Shown here: piece after piece, positions 22,840 to 37,100 of the stretch
How the letters are laid out: each line of letters begins with the position of its first letter
Position numbering within the stretch: position 1 is the first letter of the stretch
Assembly (NCBI GenBank): GCA_964035545.1
Contig: OZ037766.1
Coordinates: 9,557,722 to 9,621,721 of the forward strand
DNA from: Bugula neritina
Taxonomy: Eukaryota; Bryozoa; Gymnolaemata; Cheilostomatida; Bugulidae
Direction of reading: 5' to 3'
Length of the DNA stretch: 64,000 bases
The notes under the pieces: generated by a model
Told to the model about the DNA's origin: nothing
What the model saw: the letters and a program-made list of their open reading frames with translations, nothing else
Databases searched by the model: none
Translations under genes and position numbers: made by a program

Positions 22840-24840
22840 ATCACACTGGACCGCCCTAGAGGGAGGAAGGGGTGTGCCGCATATGGGTAATGTGTTGGAC
22901 AGTCATTGGTCAATAGTCATACAGTTAGTACTGTTTGGGCTGTATTTACTGAACAGGAACTTAATCCTGTCTATGTAGAGATCTCTGAATTATTGCTTTG
23001 GTTGTGACCAATTTTCAGGTCCCAGATAGTCCTTGGGAGAAAACTGTTCAGGTACTTGGTAGTGTTAGCATCCACTGACTGGTGCTGTCCCCCTGCTTAG
23101 GAGTGAGTCTGTATGGTGCTGTATGTTGATTTGTTCAGCAGCTCACCATAGGCAAAGCTGAGAGCCTGAGAGCCACGCGCTAAGAGAATCTAGATTTCGT
23201 TGAAACCTGCTGCAGTCATTAAATGAAGCTATCTCCTGGTAGACTAGGGTGTCATCAGCAAACAAGGCACATGAGCAGTCAAAACAGTCAGGTAGGTCAT
23301 TAATAAAAATGAGAAAAAATACTGGCCCTAAAACCGATCCTTCTGGCACACCTGAGGTAACTGGTAACAGATCCAAGGTATGACTTTGTAGAACCACTCT
23401 TTGTGTACAATTGGTTAGGAAGTTACTTATCCAGTGTAGAATTTATTCATCCAAATCTGCCATCTCTGAAAGCTTTTTCATTAGAAGGGCATGAGGAACT
23501 CCATCAAATGCTTTAGTGAAGTCTAAAACAGCTGTATGAACAGTTTGGTGGGTATCTGTAGAATGGAGTATATCGTGCATAGTTGCACAGATTTGTGTTT
23601 CACAAGAGAGGCTTTTTCTAAACACGCGCTGCCTATTGTTTAGTTTAGTGTCAGTTTTTTTCCAGCAAGTTTCTCAATACTAAATGCTCTAACATCTTAA
23701 AAGAAATACTTGTTTGTGAAATGGGCCGATAGTTATTGACATTGTTTGTGGACCCCGACTTGTGAAGAGGTGAGATGTTGGCTGTCCTCTATTCTGATGG
23801 AAGCTTTCCAGTGGTAAGAGAAACCTGAAAGATGTAACTAAGACAAACAGCAGTTTGTTCTATGTCTATACTGAGGTCAGCTTTTCGGAGGCCATCCCGT
23901 CCTGGAGCCTTTTCGTATTTTCAGTTGTGAATCCTTGTCGTTACCCCAGAGGCTGATACATTAGGAACTCCTGTGTGGGTACTAGAGCTATGTATGAATA
24001 GTTGATGATCTGTGGCAAACTGTCTGTGAAAATGATGGTTGATCATGTCTGCACATTCCTTAGGGTGAAAGGTGAGTTGGCCATTTTCCTTGACAAGCCT
24101 TACTTGACTCCTTGAGCTTGTACCTTTCAGATGCCTGTAGAAGGGCCTGCTTTTGCCTTCTTGCAGTGGTCTGCACACCCGAGTTTCAACATATTGCTTT
24201 TTAATTTGTTTGAAGATTTTCTGTGAAGATCTGCGATGTGAAGCAGCAAGTTGTTTATCATTTGTATCTTTGCTCTTTTTATATTTATTGTAGAGCTTTC
24301 TTTGCTTGCAGGCCAGTTTCCTTGCTTCCTTGCTAAACCAAACAGGTTCATTTACATTCAGCCTGTTTTGTCGTACAACAATTGGAACAAAGTCACTGAT
24401 TGCTTGTCGTAAACCCCTAGAAAAAACATCCACATTGCTTCCACATCGTCCATGGTTTTTAGCTTAAACTTTATTTCTTGTAGTACTTTCTGGAAGTTGT
24501 TCATATTTACCTTGTGGTATTGCTTAAATAGTGTCTTGAGCACAGAGTTATGGATGTCAGCTAAAACAAATATGTCAACTGAGATGATGGCATGATCACT
24601 CAGTCCTGGAAACACAACATTATGGCTGGCTATTTCTGGGATGTGGTGCAAATTAAATCTAGAGTATTTCCATGAATATGAGTTAGTTCAGCAATCAGCT
24701 GTTGCATGTTCACCTCTGCAAGAATATCAAGGGGATCTAGTTGCAGGGATCGGTCGAGTGTGTAGTGTCCTGGTAACATTAGGTTCCAATCTATTCCCGG
24801 CATGTTCATGTCACCCGATACTCAATTTCTCAATTACTTC
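22840..24840 (-). mobile_element. Degenerate non-LTR retrotransposon (CR1/Jockey-like LINE), broken by frameshifts and deletion
   Basis: Minus-strand pieces in element order: an endonuclease C-terminus with PGLSDHAIISVDI (24651-24358 frame); a linker with WFSKEARKLACKQRKLYNKY (24433-23921); a reverse-transcriptase palm with VLDFTKAFDGVPHALLMKKL (23625-23443); then SGVPEGSVLGPVFFLIFIND and CALFADDTLVYQ, the FADD catalytic box (23397-23143). A C-terminal tail NSFLPRTIWDLK follows near 23050-23015. Frames change between pieces and stops intervene, and the RT thumb to tail portion is shorter than expected, so the copy cannot encode an enzyme. The tail motif shows it is related to the fragment at 2149-2550. 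Confidence 0.85.
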
Positions 24841-25230
24841 AATTTACTAATGTGATAATGATAATCGTAACGTCATGATTAATTTCATTAATATTCACAT
24901 TCATATTGTAAGAAGTAAATAGTGAATTGCCATTGACCATTAGTGATTTAGATGGGGCATGACTCATGAGTGTGGTGACTTGCACTATCACTAGAATTAA
25001 ATAAAAATTGAATGCAAACCCCAATTATTATTAACACAAGTGCCAGTGATGTTATCAACTGTAACCAAAAACAATCACAATCACAATGACTATGAATATG
25101 ATTATGACATTTTTTTTATTTTTTAACGATAATCATAATCATAATGATATTCATATTGATAAAAATTCAATTTTGTACTTGCAGTTGCACCTGTTAGGCT
25201 GTTAGTGTTAGTGCTACGCCTACTGTGCTA
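24841..25230. repeat. Patterned ATAATGATAATC/CATATTCAT-like repeat at the LINE 5' side
   Basis: Degenerate words such as gataatgataatcgtaac and tcatattgataaaaattcaa alternate with their near reverse complements. The block ends near the 13-mer tagtgctacgcct (25209-25221) that also ends a similar block at 2809-2821. Confidence 0.45.
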
Positions 25231-28069
25231 GGTTACAAAATAGGTGACGAGAGGAAGCTGGTAAGACGATATACTTTACTGAAAGACATTGCAATAAAAT
25301 TTATCACATTTCTCATTATGTGCCATATATTAATATTATTATTGCAGTATGAGTATTGGTGTAATTACAGTTAGTGAGTTACTGAAAAAAAATGTAATCA
25401 GTAATGTGAATGATCTACTTCATTGAGCGGAAGTTCTGAAATATAGCTCAATTGGGATCACTAAAATCGTATTCGCAAATTTAACCCAATGGAGTTCAGG
25501 CCCGGCCACACACTCGTGAGAATCACACAAAATCGTCTATTTCAAACGTATATTTCACATTATCGTAATAATTATTATTTTGAAAGCTTGTAGACGAGCC
25601 ATCCAAATCTACTTTAACTTACTTTTTTTAAAGTGAAAGAAAAATATACTGTATACCACAATCCAGATATGTTCTCATTTGCAGACCTTGCAATTCACGA
25701 TTGGACTTCATTTGTTTGTTATTGGCCAGTTGAGAGGATGTTGTCTTGCAGCAGAACATTATCATATTCTATGTGTTCTAAGACAATTCTTTTTGTCATT
25801 TATTAATTTTAAATTTTATTAGCAGAATTATATTGATATTCATGCTCATATTGTAAAATTACAGTCTTTTACTGGTATAAAAGTTATAGGTATAATGTGG
25901 AATGGTCTATCTTGGCTACAGATTTCATAATTTTGATCCTATTAGCTTTGCACCATAAATTAGAGGATGAATAAAAATACATTAAACAAGCAGTAATCAT
26001 TGGATCTAATGCATGATAATAGAATAGGTATATATTAATTTTGCAAAATTTAAGCGATTATAACAGCAACCATACAAAACGGGCTACATTCAGTTATTTG
26101 CATGAACTAAGCTAATTTTATTCAGTTTCAACAGACTTCTTCAATTTAATTTTGAGAGTTGCCAGGAAAATCAAAGAAAATGTTGCAGAAATTTTATGTA
26201 ATTAGCATACAGTTGGAACAATTGATGTCACGGTTATTTCACTGATAATGCAGGTAAAATTGTTTTAATAGTACCAAAAGATGCACTAGATGTATATAAA
26301 TTATTTTCTCTGTAGGCTCTAAACTAAACCAACACTATAAAAATAATTATTGTTTCATTCATTAGTTGCTAACTTAAAATAGAATATTTATGTATTAAAA
26401 GCATATTATTTCCTTTTGCTACTGGTCAATAAAACAATTTCCAGGTAATGCAAAGTATTTTACCACCAATACTATAAACTTTAAATAATATTATTGCCAT
26501 TTTTATTAATTCATAGACTTATATAATTAACTGCAAGTGTTCTATATGAAAAGCAGTTAATAAAAATATGGAATATAATACTTTGTAATTTTATGTAGTA
26601 GCAGCAATGGTAGTGGTAACTGTACATATACAAGCTTGTGAAAACTATTGTAATAAATATTCAAATATTTCATTTCTGAAAAAGTACTTTATTAATTTTA
26701 GATATATTTCATACATGTAATTTGTGCTGAAAACATTGATAAATAGAATCAAGTTAGTGATGTAACTTAATTTTCATCATATTTCTCTACGGTGATCATA
26801 TATAGTTCAATTTTTACTGAACTTCAACCTGGTTTAGATACTAAATATTATGCTTTATATGGCATTAAACACACCATCAAGTAGCAATTCTTCAGAGATC
26901 ATGGAAATGTTAGCATAGTATGCTATGAGCGCATGAATCTCTCTCATCGGTGATTATATTAACACTTCTATAGTTTTTTACTACTGCAAGTTTTTAAATC
27001 CGTGATTATAATATAATGTTACAAGTCAACTAACGTATACATGGAGTTATCCCCTCTAAGCATAATTCGCTTTTAGGAAGGCCTACTGAACCAGAGTGAT
27101 ATATACCTTTAACTCTTTGGTTTGAACTGATAGTAATTATAGGGATAACATTTAATGGTCAATAATTGGTGTCATTACATTGGTTATGAGTTGTGGGTAA
27201 CAGAATTTAAAAACTGCTGCAGTGCTTTCAATGGAGGGATAACCAGGCCTATTAATTGTAAAATTGTTGGTTATATAACTGGGTGAAGTTTTATAGCCTT
27301 GCAACTAAAAAAGGAAGTAGCCCACGGTATCTACTCAAATAGTTTGTTTCAGTGTAGTTTAGTATTGAAGTGAAATAAAGAAGTCTGATTTTTGTGCTCT
27401 TGCACTTTTTGAAACTCATGTGGTGTATGGGCGTGGTAGAATAGTCACGTGTTACACCAATCAACCACACACAAAGCACCTGCTTTGTATATAGGCATCG
27501 GACGCTTGTATTTGACAACCCCGCTATACAATTATTGCACATTAATCGTTATAATACTATTTATTAGATTGTGCAGTTATACGAAGTTTACACGTTAGTA
27601 ATTCTAGTTCTACAGTTGCACTGTAACGTCAACGTGATCTTGTACGCTTGCATCATCAATGGTAAAGTATAGCTAGTAAAATGTGTGAACTATGTTGTCG
27701 AGATTATTTAGTGGCGACAAAAACAGTCTGCAATCATTACATGACATTGTCATTCACATTTTGATTGCAAGCTCAGATAATCGCTAAGCCTAAGAGCACG
27801 ACTGCCTACTCCTAGCTCGGGACTTATGCAGATGCCGATGGTAATGATACATGTTTGAGTTTGTAGTTTTGCCCATAACAATAAATGTAATATTATGTTC
27901 TAGTCACCACCTTGACTACCTGAGGGTGAATAGTAAAAGTAATATTATTAGTAATAGCTGTGCTTATTTGATGTATATTAATGTTTTAATTTATTATAAT
28001 TGTTGCATGTATACTATAGGTATAAGTATAAATCAATGTCACTTTTAGTTTACAGTGTGAGTTTAGTAA
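25231..28069. other. Intergenic region, no supported gene
   Basis: AT-rich. The open frames seen on either strand are short and lack splice-consistent neighbours or family motifs. It may hold distal regulatory DNA of the CYLD homologue, but nothing specific is visible. Confidence 0.3.
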
Positions 28070-28500
28070 ATGTAATAGTACTAGACCTAAGGCTAGTACT
28101 TGTACTAGTACTACTACTAGTAGTAGTAGTAATACTAATAGTAATACTAAACTAATGCTAAGAGTAATAGTAATACTAATAGCAATAGTATTACTATAAC
28201 TATTAGTATTACCAATAGTACTACTAGTACTATTAGTATTACTATTAGTGATACTGATGGTGATAGTCTTGGTGATAGTAAAAGTACAATGTAATTGTAA
28301 TACTAATGCTAATAGTAATAGTAATAATTAGAACGTAATAGTGATAGTCATACTGATAGTAATAATGATTATGGTGTTCATACTGATACTGATAGTGATA
28401 GTAATACTCATAGTCATACTACTACTATTAGTACGAAGTACTAGTAGTAGTAATACTGATAATCATAATGATAATGATGCTCTAACTCTGATTATGATAA
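28070..28500. repeat. Long palindrome-rich ACT/AGT/GAT trinucleotide-like repeat
   Basis: About 430 bases made almost entirely of interspersed tagtaatact, tactattagt, gatactgata and agtagtagt words, so that each strand resembles the other. Examples are 28103-28130 and 28200-28245. The triplets are mostly RNY-like combinations of (A/G)(G/A)T and (A)(C/T)T, without a strict period. Confidence 0.6.
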
Positions 28501-28573
28501 GCAATATCAAATAATATTAATTCTGTAAACTTTAATAGTATTTAATTGTAAATAATTTAATATTAGAAGCTTC

Positions 28574-28607
28574 TACTACAAGTTGAAGCTAACTTCAACT
28601 TGTAGTA
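28574..28607. repeat. Perfect 15-bp inverted repeat (hairpin) with 4-nt loop
   Basis: tactacaagttgaag at 28574-28588 and its exact reverse complement at 28593-28607 flank the loop ctaa. It sits about 70 bases after the patterned tract. No T-run or gene end adjoins it, so a transcriptional role is not evident. Confidence 0.8.
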
Positions 28608-30793
28608 AACTCTTAGCTCAATCACTATCAGACCCAAGATCAATGATCAATACATGAGTATGAGTATGAGTGAGAATGTGAATCTTTACTAACTTTTACT
28701 TAGTTATAGTCCACTCAGTGATGATTTTAGGCGGTTCAAGTTTTAATTTTATAGTGATTTCTATAAAAATTAGCTTAGCTTTAGCCTTCAACTCTCAAGT
28801 TCAATTGATAATCGTAATGCTGGTCTTTTATGCCATTCTGATCATTAATGTTGATGGTCATAATCATATTGAATCTTAATCATAATGTAATAGGTTTTTT
28901 TCTGCTTTGTTGATTTATAATGGAAATAGGGTAATAAATAATTACTATAAAACGATTTGGATGCTCTAATAATTAATTTAATGCTTTATTTTAGACTTGA
29001 AGTAATTCTGCTTAACTAACTAAACATTGTCCAAAAACATTGACCAGCTCACCAAAGTGCTTTTTAGATGTATCAGCTAACTAGATAATTTGATAAGTAA
29101 CCATATGCAAGTCCATAAGTCTAGTCAGTTGTAGATCTGGGTCCTTCAACTCTTAGTTTAATGTAGTTTTGTTACCAAATTTTGTTTACTTGAATTTTTC
29201 ATTTATACTCCTGACATTTGAGATTCATAACTTTTGTTATATATGTTCTTTTTTATTGCTACTGGGCTTGTAAATTGCAAACACTACTCCGGTGACTATT
29301 TTAGTTTAAAAGTTGTTGGTGCATTAAAGCATTTTGAGGTAATTTAGATTCTCATATATCTTTTAATGGCTAGCATACTTTGACTGAAACAAATCTGGAA
29401 ATTTGAGATACTGGAAATTTGAAAACATCTTTTCTATTAAGCAATATGATGTGGAATTTGAAATTGTAAAAGCAAATTACCAAGTGCTTAAAATCTTTCA
29501 GATCACATTTGATAGTTTACGGACGTAGGCAAGGTAATTTTCATGGTTACAACTTGTTAATTAGCTAAATACCTATTTAAATCCATAAGATAGCTAGTGA
29601 TAAATGGTCTTTTAGATCATATACTAAATTTTTAATTTTTGAAATTTGAAATTTGTATTTGAATCGAAATTTGTTTAGTTAGTAATTGAGTGAGAAGCAA
29701 ATTTTGTGTAGCCATATTAGTCTACTAATAGTAATAAATATTGTAGCTATAATATTGTAGCTATAATATTGTAGCTATAATATTGTAGCTATAAAAGAAC
29801 AAATGATATTAAATGGGATGTGTTAGCCAGCTACTTTGTTGTACAGTTAACATGCATTTGCAAATTTAAATCTCATCCTCTGAGGCAGCAGCAAAAAAAT
29901 CTTGTATTTTTTAAAATGCATAAAATTTTTTATCAAAATCTTACTACGTACAACTTACACTGCTTCCAAAGCTGCTATTATATGCATACGAGAATGTCAC
30001 TCAAGACGGCTCTTTTTGACACTAGGATAAACTATTAACAGTTGAGTGAAAACTAATTAGGAAGGTTAAAGGGTTCCACTTAGTTCAATCTTTGTTTTAG
30101 TTTAATTCAATTGTACATACTGAATTCAAGTGCTCACTCCTATAAATGTTGGGTATTGAATAATCTACATAAATTATTGTCAATATTTATGTTTCCTTCA
30201 ACAGCCATTTGTTAAAATATATCCAGGTATTCATGCAACTTTGCTAATACGTTGGTCAAAAAAACAAGGAAAAATGTATCATAGTCATACAAGTTGAGGA
30301 AGTTTTTTTACCAGTATTATGAGCTTTTCTATTCAGCAGCTTCATTCCATTTGTTCAAAATAAAACTTGCTGATGAATCTTCAATCTTCATAGCCTAAAA
30401 TTTGGCTAATGGACCTGGCATTTGTGTTATACTTGCTATATCAGATAGGTATGACATTTAAATTATTTTTTAAAGCTTTGTAGATGATGGTTTTGTAAAC
30501 GATAGCTTTTATAATGACATTTCTCATCGTCTTGCAGTACTAGCAAATGTCCTGAAGGAGATTGAAGTCTCTAAAAATAAGTTACTGTTGAAGTTGAACT
30601 TTTACTACTATATAGTCGTCTGATAGAAGTATTGACATATTAAACTCACCAACTACATCACCCCTGTGCCTGTAACTTAATTTGTTCTACTAATTGAAGC
30701 CGTATGAATTGATGGCTGATGTAGGCCTTGCCTAGGCCGCTGCTGGCTAACTTTCCAGTTTACACACGTGCAGTATTTTGTTTATTTTTGCAG
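28608..30793. other. Intergenic / 5'-proximal region of the CYLD homologue
   Basis: AT-rich with no supported coding exon. It contains the 14-bp tandem repeat at 29738-29793. The CYLD promoter is likely in or before this interval. Confidence 0.3.
29738..29793. repeat. 14-bp tandem repeat, four exact copies
   Basis: The unit atattgtagctata occurs four times head to tail. Each unit contains the palindrome tagcta. Confidence 0.85.
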
Positions 30794-30862
30794 GGTCTGG
30801 ACTGCCCAAGCCTTCAGTTAATGTAATACTCAAATCAGCCAAAAGTCTTAGTTCATACGAAG
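30794..30862 (+). other. Possible non-coding 5' exon of the CYLD homologue
   Basis: A TTTTTGCAG acceptor and a G|GTAAGA donor bound 69 bases that are open in one frame (residues LPKPSVNVILKSAKSLSSY). Joined to the exon at 31142 that frame meets a stop (phase 1 against a required phase 2). If it is an exon of this gene it is best read as 5' UTR. Confidence 0.3.
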
Positions 30863-31148
30863 GTAAGACTGATGAGCTAGATTGGTAGTCGGCTGTTAAC
30901 AGAACAATTTATTCTACAGTCACTGGAAATGCTATCATTTTTAAGTATTCATAAATTTGAACTAAAATTGGAAATATATAACATTTCATGGATTTTTTAT
31001 TTCCACCTCTCAAAAGCTATATTTAAAATGTAACACTTATTTTTGGTTATTCTTTATTAAAAAGGCGGTGAAAGGTGACCATTTATTAAAAATCTAAAAT
31101 CGTTCAAGATCTGATTGACAAAAAGAATTGTTGAATTGTAGACACACC

Positions 31149-34100
31149 ATGACGACGTCTGCTAACAGTATGAGCCTATCTAGCCATGACAGCTTGCAGG
31201 GATCAGATGTTCAAGAGACTAGGAAGTATATATTACTCCGTGACACTGTAGCTAAGGCCAGGTGGTCACATGGTGGCACCAGACTACTCTCCAAGCGAAG
31301 TGAGCAACGTGTGCTAAAAGGAAGTTTATGGCAAGAAGCCGACATGTTAGGAGCTGCCTGTCCTCCATCCAACAGATCTTACAGCAGATCCAGCTCTGTT
31401 TCGTCTCCTCACGCTAACCTCCAGTATAAGCAGACTGTTGAGAGTCTGGAGATCGAGGATTTATCTTTGCAATGTGCTTCCGCCTTTCTGGATGAAATAT
31501 CTAACGAAACGTGTCGACTGTTGCTGGCTATTCCAACTAGTGAAGAGAGGTTTTACATTCACTCTGACACCTTGCGTATGCAACATGCTCAGTTTATTAA
31601 CGTTGGAGCAGACGTCATTGTAACCAAACGGAATATTCCGCCGTGCAGGGCTACTGTCAAGTGGAAAGGCCGGCTTGTTGGGAAACAGGGAGTTTGGTTT
31701 GGTGTGCAAATAATTGTAAGCAGCATAAATAAGACTTTACACATCAGTATAATGAGTTGTATTTGTTATGTTAGAAGTTTATTTGAATTTACCAAATGAT
31801 GCCACCTTGTTGTAATTGATGAGTTAATGTTTTGAGCTATGTCACACTAATTTTCTAAACGTTGGGGGAAATGAGTGAAATTCGAATTCAAAATATGTAT
31901 TATTACATTGGGGCACAAGTATTTATGCCCAATTAAATTAAATCTGATGAAATCTATCCTACATTATTTATAATTGTGCAAGAACTGTCTACCAAATAGG
32001 CCTGGCTCTGCAGGTAACTAAGGTGAAAATAGGGCCAGAATGGGTAAGGCAAGGTTGGGCTGGGGCAACTGCACAATTATGTTATAGGTGGAGAGTTGCT
32101 AGCATATTGGCAGCTGCTGTAATCATATAAAGGGTCATCGCATTTACTTATTGGATAAGTTATGGGATCTTCCTAGTGCTGTATTGATTAGCTAGCATAC
32201 AATGTATCAGAGTGTAGGTTATTCTCCCATACTTGTAGTTCTCCTTATGCTGGTTTCCATATTACTAGCTGTGTGTACAATAATTTAGAAGTACTCTAAG
32301 AATATGGATTATTCTCTGTATTTCAACGTATAAATTACTTACTTTTCCTCTCAGCTGCTTGCATAAGTGCTACAAGATGTAAACATTTTACTTTCCTCTC
32401 TATGTCTAATCTAAACCATTGGTGTAAGGGAAGGCAATTGTAACCTGGAAAGTTGCTGTTTTATTTAATCATTTAACCATTAGTAAGTGAAAACTTGCAC
32501 ATGTTTTATTATTTAGTATTGACTATTTACAAAATATTCTTAGGACGAAGAAAGCAAAGGCACAGGAGATAGTGATGGTTCAGTGAACAATATTCGATTG
32601 TTTACATGTGAAAAAAACAATGGTATGTTTGTAAATATTGCTCAGTTGATGCTAGTTCCACCAAAGAAGCCCCTAAGAAGGCCAAAGAAGAAAGCTCCGT
32701 CTACCCCGAGTCAGAGAAGTTACAACATGACCAACGGTAGTCAGACTAGCGGAGATCAGTATCTGAATGACTTAGTGAGTCAAACTGAATCAGAGCTCTC
32801 CTTTATGGATGACGTAGCCAGCGCAGAAACTGTGCCGTTGATTGATCTGCAAGTTAACGATAGAGTGGCATGGCCTTCCGATAAAGGATATGAAAAGGCA
32901 CTTGTCAGATGGATAGGCACTCTGCCTGAAGATGATTCACTTCATGGAGAGATTCTAGTTGGGGTAGAATTTGTAAGTTGAACCTAAATGTCACTGCTTA
33001 TACTTTTAAATATTATATACAATAAATGCATGCTGTAGGCTAAGTTTCACCTAAGTAAAGTTTCATCCACTGCTTTTGTTTCTACTATAATGGGTTACGC
33101 TTCTTTAATTGAGCTTAGAAAGTGTCAGTCAGAAGTGATTACATAAATTAAGGTATAATCTTAGTTAGGAATGACCTCATAGTCGCCTAATCATAGGTTA
33201 AATTATCTGGTAGATGTACGTTTTTTGAGAAAACAAGATTGCTGTCAATAACTGGGCTTTACTCTAAAGGAGTGGAGCCCTGCATGCCAAGCTTGTAGAT
33301 AGCCTCTCACAGTATGCGAGCAACATATATTATTTTTAAATTACAAGCATGGGGAATCATGCAAAAATGCTGATATGGATATTCCATTTAAGCACACACC
33401 CTGTGAAACTGCAGCAGCAAGCTGCTATACTGCCGTTGTTACTACCAAAAGTTCTGGCTAGGCAGAAAGCATCTATATTTGTGTGCAGATGGTGGGAATT
33501 AGTGATAGAACTCTACCCTACATATTTCATTAGAATAACTTGTAGAATTTGATCAACTGTCCAGCTAATTCAATAAATTGAGGAGGAACTTCAACATCCC
33601 ACATTCTCTGATTTTCTGTAAAAGTTTTCGTTGGCAGAATTGGCCGTTCAAGCTTTTCTGAAGATGGCCCGTCAACCAATTTTTTTAACTTGTAATCTAT
33701 GAGGCTACCGATGCTGATTATTTTTATCATCTGTTTCTCATTAGTTTAATGGCTTTTGTAATACTATTTTACTAAATAAAATCCATTTCTTTCAGATGCT
33801 AAAACTTCAAAATGTAACTATGATTTTGTTCTCAATAATTGGTTTACTCATAAAAAACCATAATTGACGTAACGCAAGGCTGCCGGCAGCTTAAAGAAGC
33901 ACAGCTTAGCTCATGCTGTGTAGTTGCGTTTTAAGTCAGCACTTTCGCCAGATCTTTCTATTCATTAAACATCTGGGCTATTTATGATTTCCCCCCAACT
34001 CCTAAAACCATTTAGTAGCCATAATCATAATGGAAATAAATATATTTTATGCTTCTAAGCAGGAAAGGTATTGATTCAAAAGCTAAGAAAGAAATTGCAA

Positions 34101-37100
34101 CTAATTATGCAACTAATTTCATGCGATGCATATGTGCTGAAGCTGATGATATATTTGCATAGAGTACTGTGCTCTCCGTGTTTGGTATTTTCAAACTGTG
34201 CTGTAGTAGCACGCCTAGTATTCAGTTGATAATCAGATTTACTGCTGGTAACATAAGTTGCCTTCAAATGTAGAAAGAAAACACTAAAAAAGCTTGTAAT
34301 TTAGTGCAGTACTATTGGTATTATTTGATGCATAATGGTGGTGGTCGATATATGCAGTAGCGTGCTGCCTTTATTTTAGCTTTGGTTTGCTGACTATTGA
34401 ATCTTTAGTGTCACTTTATGGTTATAAACTTACATGTTTTAAATATGAAATTACGTAACTTGAGAAAGTTCCTAATTGGCAACTAATTTCTCTTGAACTG
34501 GAGGTTTCAGCAAAGAGCTGATTGCTACTTAACTAGCTCAACTGTGCTAATGATTATTATTGTGATGGGAATAATACTTGAAAGTGGTAATTTCAGCTTG
34601 CCTTACAGTATCCAGCTTATTGAATAGCCAGTAAATACAGTATTTGGCTAATTTGTGCTTTCTGCCCTGGTGTAGAACATCCTACGGTTAGTTGAACACC
34701 AACAGAACAGCAGCTAGAACAAAGCAATTTCACTTAAAGTCATTTTATGAAATAATTTTTTGTAGGCTTTTGCAGTTTTGAATAAAATACTTGTGTATGA
34801 TTGGTTTTTTGCACTACTGCAATAAATCTTATATAACACTGTAGTGCACTACTTATCCTAAACTTAGCCATTACGCCATTTGACCATTTCAAGTAAATTA
34901 TAATAGTTGCATGTGGAAGCCACTACTCTAGTGTTGTATTGAATACTAGTAATAGTGGACAGCAGAGACAAAAGGGTGTGAAACAAATTAATCAATATAC
35001 TATAATACTGGGAGTAATAACGCACATATTAATGTGTTTATTTAGCGTTGACCTGAACGCTGTGTTTATATATAGAGTTCTCTAGCCACTCAAATAAATA
35101 TGATGTAAATTAATTGATCAGCAGGTGATAAAGAAGGCTCCCAATTGAATGTTTCAACATTTTAATATTTTGATAAAGTTAATTGTTTATTTCTAAATGA
35201 TAAACTTTTACGTAATAGCTGGTGGTAAATAAATATTATTTTATGTATATCATGGTGTTTTGTTGTAACTATTCAAGCTAGTGAAAGTAAACTGTTGTTA
35301 TACAAATGCCCAGCTGCCTGCGATGGCTGCCTGAAGGGTTAACAACATGCAGTTTATGTTCTTAATATTTTTGTTCCTATAGTTGTGTCACTCTGCATAA
35401 TGACACCCTATTAGCCACAAACAATGGAATAATGGAGGTCTTTGGGAATAATATTTGCTGTTTTGTCTCTGTTCATTTGTATTTGTCTGTAGCTCATGAG
35501 GCATTCACTGCTCAGTTACCCCAGTCTTTCATATATCGGGGTTCTGTTATTATATACACAAGGCATAAAGAAAACTTTATTTTAATTACAGGCTGTGTGT
35601 ATTTTACAACCTGGATGCTAATTAAATGCAATTTGATTCAATAAGCATACCCACTCAACCAACGCCATATTTATTTTAAATCAGTGGCAGTAATACTGGA
35701 AGTCAGCAGGATTTGCTGGCAGATCTCCTTTCATATTTAGTATATTTACCTTTCATCATACCAAATAGCAAATCTACTTCACTTTCAAGTGTTGATCAAT
35801 TCTATTTTATTTTGACTGTCACGAGCCATCAAGAGGGTTGGCTATGGCTTCACAACTCATACTCTAGACTTATCCTAATCAGGCATTAACGCTCTATTGA
35901 AATATCAGTATAATGTATGGAAGTTAGACAAGTTCTAAAGTGTCCACTAGTGTTTCACTGCTACCTAAGGGTCAGTATGTTGGTCGGGCAGCAGGCTCTA
36001 GTATTGCTGGAAAACATGCAAAATAACATCATTTTACAAAGTTGATTTCATCTCTTTGCATATTAATATCTGTATCCTAAATATCAGTTTGAGGGTTGTC
36101 TGTTACCCAAGATTATATCTGAGCTGGGCCAAAGTTTGGGCGAAATAATACTAATCCAAGTTCAATTCAAGTAAAGCAAAAACAATGACTTGGTGTAAAT
36201 GTGAAACACTTTGACCCGAATCAACAAGGCATGTAGGGGTAAAATTAAGTAATTTAGAACTTTTGGCTTGTTTTAAATTCTTAAGTTTTGCGCTGAGTGT
36301 ATATGAAATTTCAAGTCGAAAGAATCGAGAGGAGGATTTATGGCCATATAGGGGGAGGGGAGGATTCGTCTACATAATAAGGGTAGGGGTAAGCTATGAG
36401 TCACTTGGCGAACTGTGACATCACTGGATTCAACATAGTTATGTCACAGTTGGGTTTCTTCAATACTTACACTTACTTGCTGGATCAATCAATCTAAGCT
36501 ACTTATGATATGTGGAAATATATGGAACTACTTTGTGTTTGAGTTACTGCCCCTACAGCTGGCTGTGTCTACAGCCATGCAGCTGTACATATAGAACTGT
36601 TCTTTCCCCAATTATTACATTCAGCTAAATAGACTTTCCTTCACCCCTCCTGTAGGGTGCAAGAGAGTGCAAGTAAATAACCTGCGCTGCCTGCCAGTGG
36701 TTGAGTTTTTTATTAGCTATCAATTGTTGCCTCTAGACTTTTATTAGGAGTCAGGGAACTAGTGGTTTTCGCAGACAGAAAGGGCGGGTTGGGAGGTTTT
36801 GTCTTACCGCCCCACCCTGTATTTCTTGCTGCTCGGCTGGTTAGCCAAGCAGCTCTTCTACATAGTGTTGCCAGTTTAATATTATATTGATGGCTGTACT
36901 TGCTTGGTGTAATCTGGTACTGGTTTAACCTTTGCCGTAGTCTGCTATGTACTCTGTGCTATGTACTCTATACCACAACCTATACAATAGCATGTATGTA
37001 TATATATTCTACTCAGTCTACAGTGCTAGGCTACTGTTTTTGGTTTAGCCGCTTTGAAAATTAATTAGTTTCAGTATAATATTAATTTTTACCACTCAAA

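Noticed and set aside
27291-27542. Minus-strand 83-codon frame
   Set aside because: No motif and no phase-matched exon nearby; possibly repeat-derived but unsupported.
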